Below the pieces are notes generated by a model, which did no database searches, was not told the origin of the DNA, and saw only the letters and a list, made by a program, of their open reading frames with translations. A stretch of DNA of 6,950 bases, taken from contig WRGP01000142.1 of the NCBI GenBank assembly GCA_009787135.1, positions 1 through 6,950 of the forward strand. Direction: 5' to 3'. This DNA comes from Bacillota bacterium. Lineage in GTDB: Bacteria > Bacillota > Clostridia > Christensenellales > Aristaeellaceae. Positions 5,274 to 6,950 of this stretch are shown here, in pieces. Numbering within the stretch: position 1 is the first letter of the stretch; every line of letters begins with the position of its first letter. The position numbers were made by a program, and so were the translations under genes.

Positions 5274-6950
5274 CTATCCCTCTATGACTGCCTTGATCCT
5301 GCGAACGCCCGCGGAAGACGACTCCTCTTTTTGAATCTTGAAACCGCCAAGCTCGCCTGTGCGGCCCGCGTGCGGCCCGCCGCAGATTTCTTTGGAGAAG
5401 ATGCCCATGGTGTACACCTTGACCTTTTCGCCGTATTTTGACTCAAACAGGCCAATGGCGCCTTGGCCTTTGGCCTCCTCCACGGTCATTTCCGCGCATT
5501 CCACCGCCGCGTCGGCACGGATGGATTCGTTTACCAGCCGCTCCACTTCTTGCAGCTCCTCAACTGTCATCCGGCGGCCAAAGGAGAAATCAAACCGCAA
5601 GCGCTCAGCGGTGATGTTGGAGCCTCTCTGCGCAACCTCTTCCCCCAGCACCTTGCGCAGCGCGGCGTGCAGGAGGTGCGTGGCCGTGTGCAATCTCGCG
5701 GTCTGCTCGCCGTTGTCGGCCAGGCCGCCCTTGAAGCGCTGTTCCGCGCCAGCCTGAGAGCGTTGCTGGTGCCTGCGGAAGTGGGCGGAAAAACCATTCT
5801 CGCCGTCCACATCCACCGACAGGCCATGCTCCGCGGCCAATTCAACGGTCATCTCAATGGGGAAGCCGTAGGTGTCGTAGAGGGTAAAGGCGCGCTTGCC
5901 GTCGATCACGCGCGGCAGGTTGTGCTTTTCCATGGCTTCCAGAATTTTCGCGAACTCACGCTCGCCCTGCTGCAGCGTGCGGGCGAAACGCTGCTCCTCC
6001 AAAAGAAGCTGCTCTTTGATGAAGGCTTCCTTCTCTCGCAGCTCCGGGTATACGCCCTTATACATATCGATGACTAAGCCCGCAACGATGGCGGTGAACC
6101 CATCCGGCGCGCCAAGCCGGATGCCATACCGCACCGCGCGGCGGATCAGCCTGCGCAAGATGTACCCTTGATCCACATTCGCGGGGGTCGTGCCGTGCGG
6201 ATCCCCGATCATGAAGGCGGAAGTGCGGATATGATCCGCGATGATGCGGAACGCGCGGGCCGCCTGTTCGTCCCGGCCGTAGGTTTTGCCGGTCAGCTCG
6301 CCGATTTTTGCCAAAATGCCGGTGAACAGCTCGGTTTCGTAGACGCTTTTTTTGGCCGTCAGCACGCACAGCGTGCGCTCCAACCCCATGCCGGTATCCA
6401 CGTTAGGGTGGGAAAGCGGCGTAAAACTTCCATCCGCCTGCTTGTTGTATTGCATGAACACATCGTTCCAAATTTCAAGATAGCGGCCGCAGCCGCAGGC
6501 AGGGGAACAGTCCGGGCCGCACGGCGGCTTATCCGTGATGACGAACATCTCCGTATCCGGGCCACAGGGGCCTGTTTGCCCCGCGGGGCCCCACCAGTTA
6601 TTCTCTTTGGGCAGAAAAAAAATGCGCTCCGCCGGCACGCCCATGCTCCGCCACAGCGCGAAGGATTCCTCGTCGCGCGGGGCGTTTTCATCGCCCGCGA
6701 ACACGGAAAAGGCCAGCTTCTGCGGGTCAAGATTCAAATATTCCCCGGAGGTGAGAAATTCCCACGACCACGCGATAGCTTCTTTTTTAAAGTAGTCGCC
6801 CAGCGACCAGTTGCCCAGCATCTCAAAGAAGGTCAGGTGGGACGCGTCCCCCACCTCGTCAATGTCCACGGTACGGACGCACTTTTGCGCGTCCGTCAGC
6901 CGCTTGCCCGCCGGGTGTGGCTGCCCCAGCAGATAGGGAACCAGCGGGGG
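5274..6950 (-). CDS. alaS: Alanine--tRNA ligase, short form without C-Ala domain; N-terminus cut by window edge
   Basis: A class II aminoacyl-tRNA synthetase that charges tRNA-Ala in the cytoplasm. The frame enters from the right edge already inside the catalytic domain (558 codons visible; about 40 N-terminal residues missing) and ends with TAG at 5274-5276. Visible landmarks, numbered from the first visible residue: QKCVRT at 22-27, the motif 2 region FFEMLGNWSLGDYF at 41-54, motif 3 GMGLER at 187-192, YDTYGFP at 358-364, and the editing domain zinc ligands HTATH (421-425) and CGGPH (523-527). The protein ends at SSSAGVRRIKAVIEG, the end of the editing domain, so the DHHA1/C-Ala region of usual 870-residue AlaRS is absent. 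A CxxxCxxxCxC cluster (144-154) in the catalytic domain could bind metal. The reading frame is unbroken and fits this short subtype, so it does not look like a pseudogene. A GTG at 6869 is internal, not the start. A terminator follows at 5146-5187. Whether the genome has a second, full-length AlaRS cannot be seen. Confidence 0.93.
   Translation of the reverse strand, partial: PPLVPYLLGQPHPAGKRLTDAQKCVRTVDIDEVGDASHLTFFEMLGNWSLGDYFKKEAIAWSWEFLTSGEYLNLDPQKLAFSVFAGDENAPRDEESFALWRSMGVPAERIFFLPKENNWWGPAGQTGPCGPDTEMFVITDKPPCGPDCSPACGCGRYLEIWNDVFMQYNKQADGSFTPLSHPNVDTGMGLERTLCVLTAKKSVYETELFTGILAKIGELTGKTYGRDEQAARAFRIIADHIRTSAFMIGDPHGTTPANVDQGYILRRLIRRAVRYGIRLGAPDGFTAIVAGLVIDMYKGVYPELREKEAFIKEQLLLEEQRFARTLQQGEREFAKILEAMEKHNLPRVIDGKRAFTLYDTYGFPIEMTVELAAEHGLSVDVDGENGFSAHFRRHQQRSQAGAEQRFKGGLADNGEQTARLHTATHLLHAALRKVLGEEVAQRGSNITAERLRFDFSFGRRMTVEELQEVERLVNESIRADAAVECAEMTVEEAKGQGAIGLFESKYGEKVKVYTMGIFSKEICGGPHAGRTGELGGFKIQKEESSSAGVRRIKAVIEG

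Noticed and set aside
5760..5850. Possible frameshift in alaS around the start of the editing domain, where the sequence looks less familiar
   Set aside because: The frame continues without a break into the expected RSQAGAEQRFKGGLAD and HTATHLLH segments, and the residues before them fit the short AlaRS subtype.
5463..6077. 204-codon plus-strand frame antisense to alaS
   Set aside because: It mirrors conserved AlaRS sequence and shows no domain or start signal of its own.
6867..6869. GTG at 6869 as the alaS start
   Set aside because: The frame is open to the window edge and the 27 upstream codons encode conserved AlaRS sequence, including QKCVRT.

Overview
The window looks like a piece of chromosome from a GC-rich Firmicute, most likely a clostridial-type anaerobe. 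The signs are purine-rich AGGAGG-like ribosome binding sites, a HelD-type RNA polymerase recycling helicase (a family of Firmicutes and Actinobacteria), a clostridial-style MurJ, and an EpsG-family membrane protein. This placement is inferred from protein style, not from a database match. All four genes lie on the minus strand, so transcription runs from the right edge of the window to the left. Coding density is high, and the many open frames on the plus strand are GC-driven shadows.

In order of transcription: (1) 6950-5274, most of an alanyl-tRNA synthetase gene, missing only its first few dozen codons beyond the right edge. The protein stops right after the editing domain and has no C-terminal C-Ala domain. 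It also carries a cysteine cluster in the catalytic domain, so it belongs to a short AlaRS subtype. (2) 5273-5109, a 165-base gap full of inverted repeats. It includes a good intrinsic terminator whose T-run ends about 37 bases before the next start codon. (3) 5108-2862, a complete HelD/UvrD-like superfamily 1 helicase. (4) 2861-2677, a 185-base gap with a convincing extended -10 promoter and a ribosome binding site. (5) 2676-1408, an EpsG-family polytopic membrane protein. (6) 1387-1, a MurJ/MviN-family lipid-linked oligosaccharide flippase, cut by the left edge after 462 codons.

The last two genes are 20 bases apart and probably form one operon from the promoter at 2725-2754. An EpsG-like protein (a family tied to exopolysaccharide assembly and compared with Wzy polymerases) followed by a MurJ-type flippase suggests a membrane step in making a surface polysaccharide or cell wall polymer. 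alaS and helD appear to be separate transcription units, or units joined only by regulated read-through, because of the terminator between them. No RNA genes, mobile elements, CRISPR arrays or other gene-free stretches above 300 bases were seen. No clearly new system is present; the most interesting points are the short AlaRS and the structured leader before helD.
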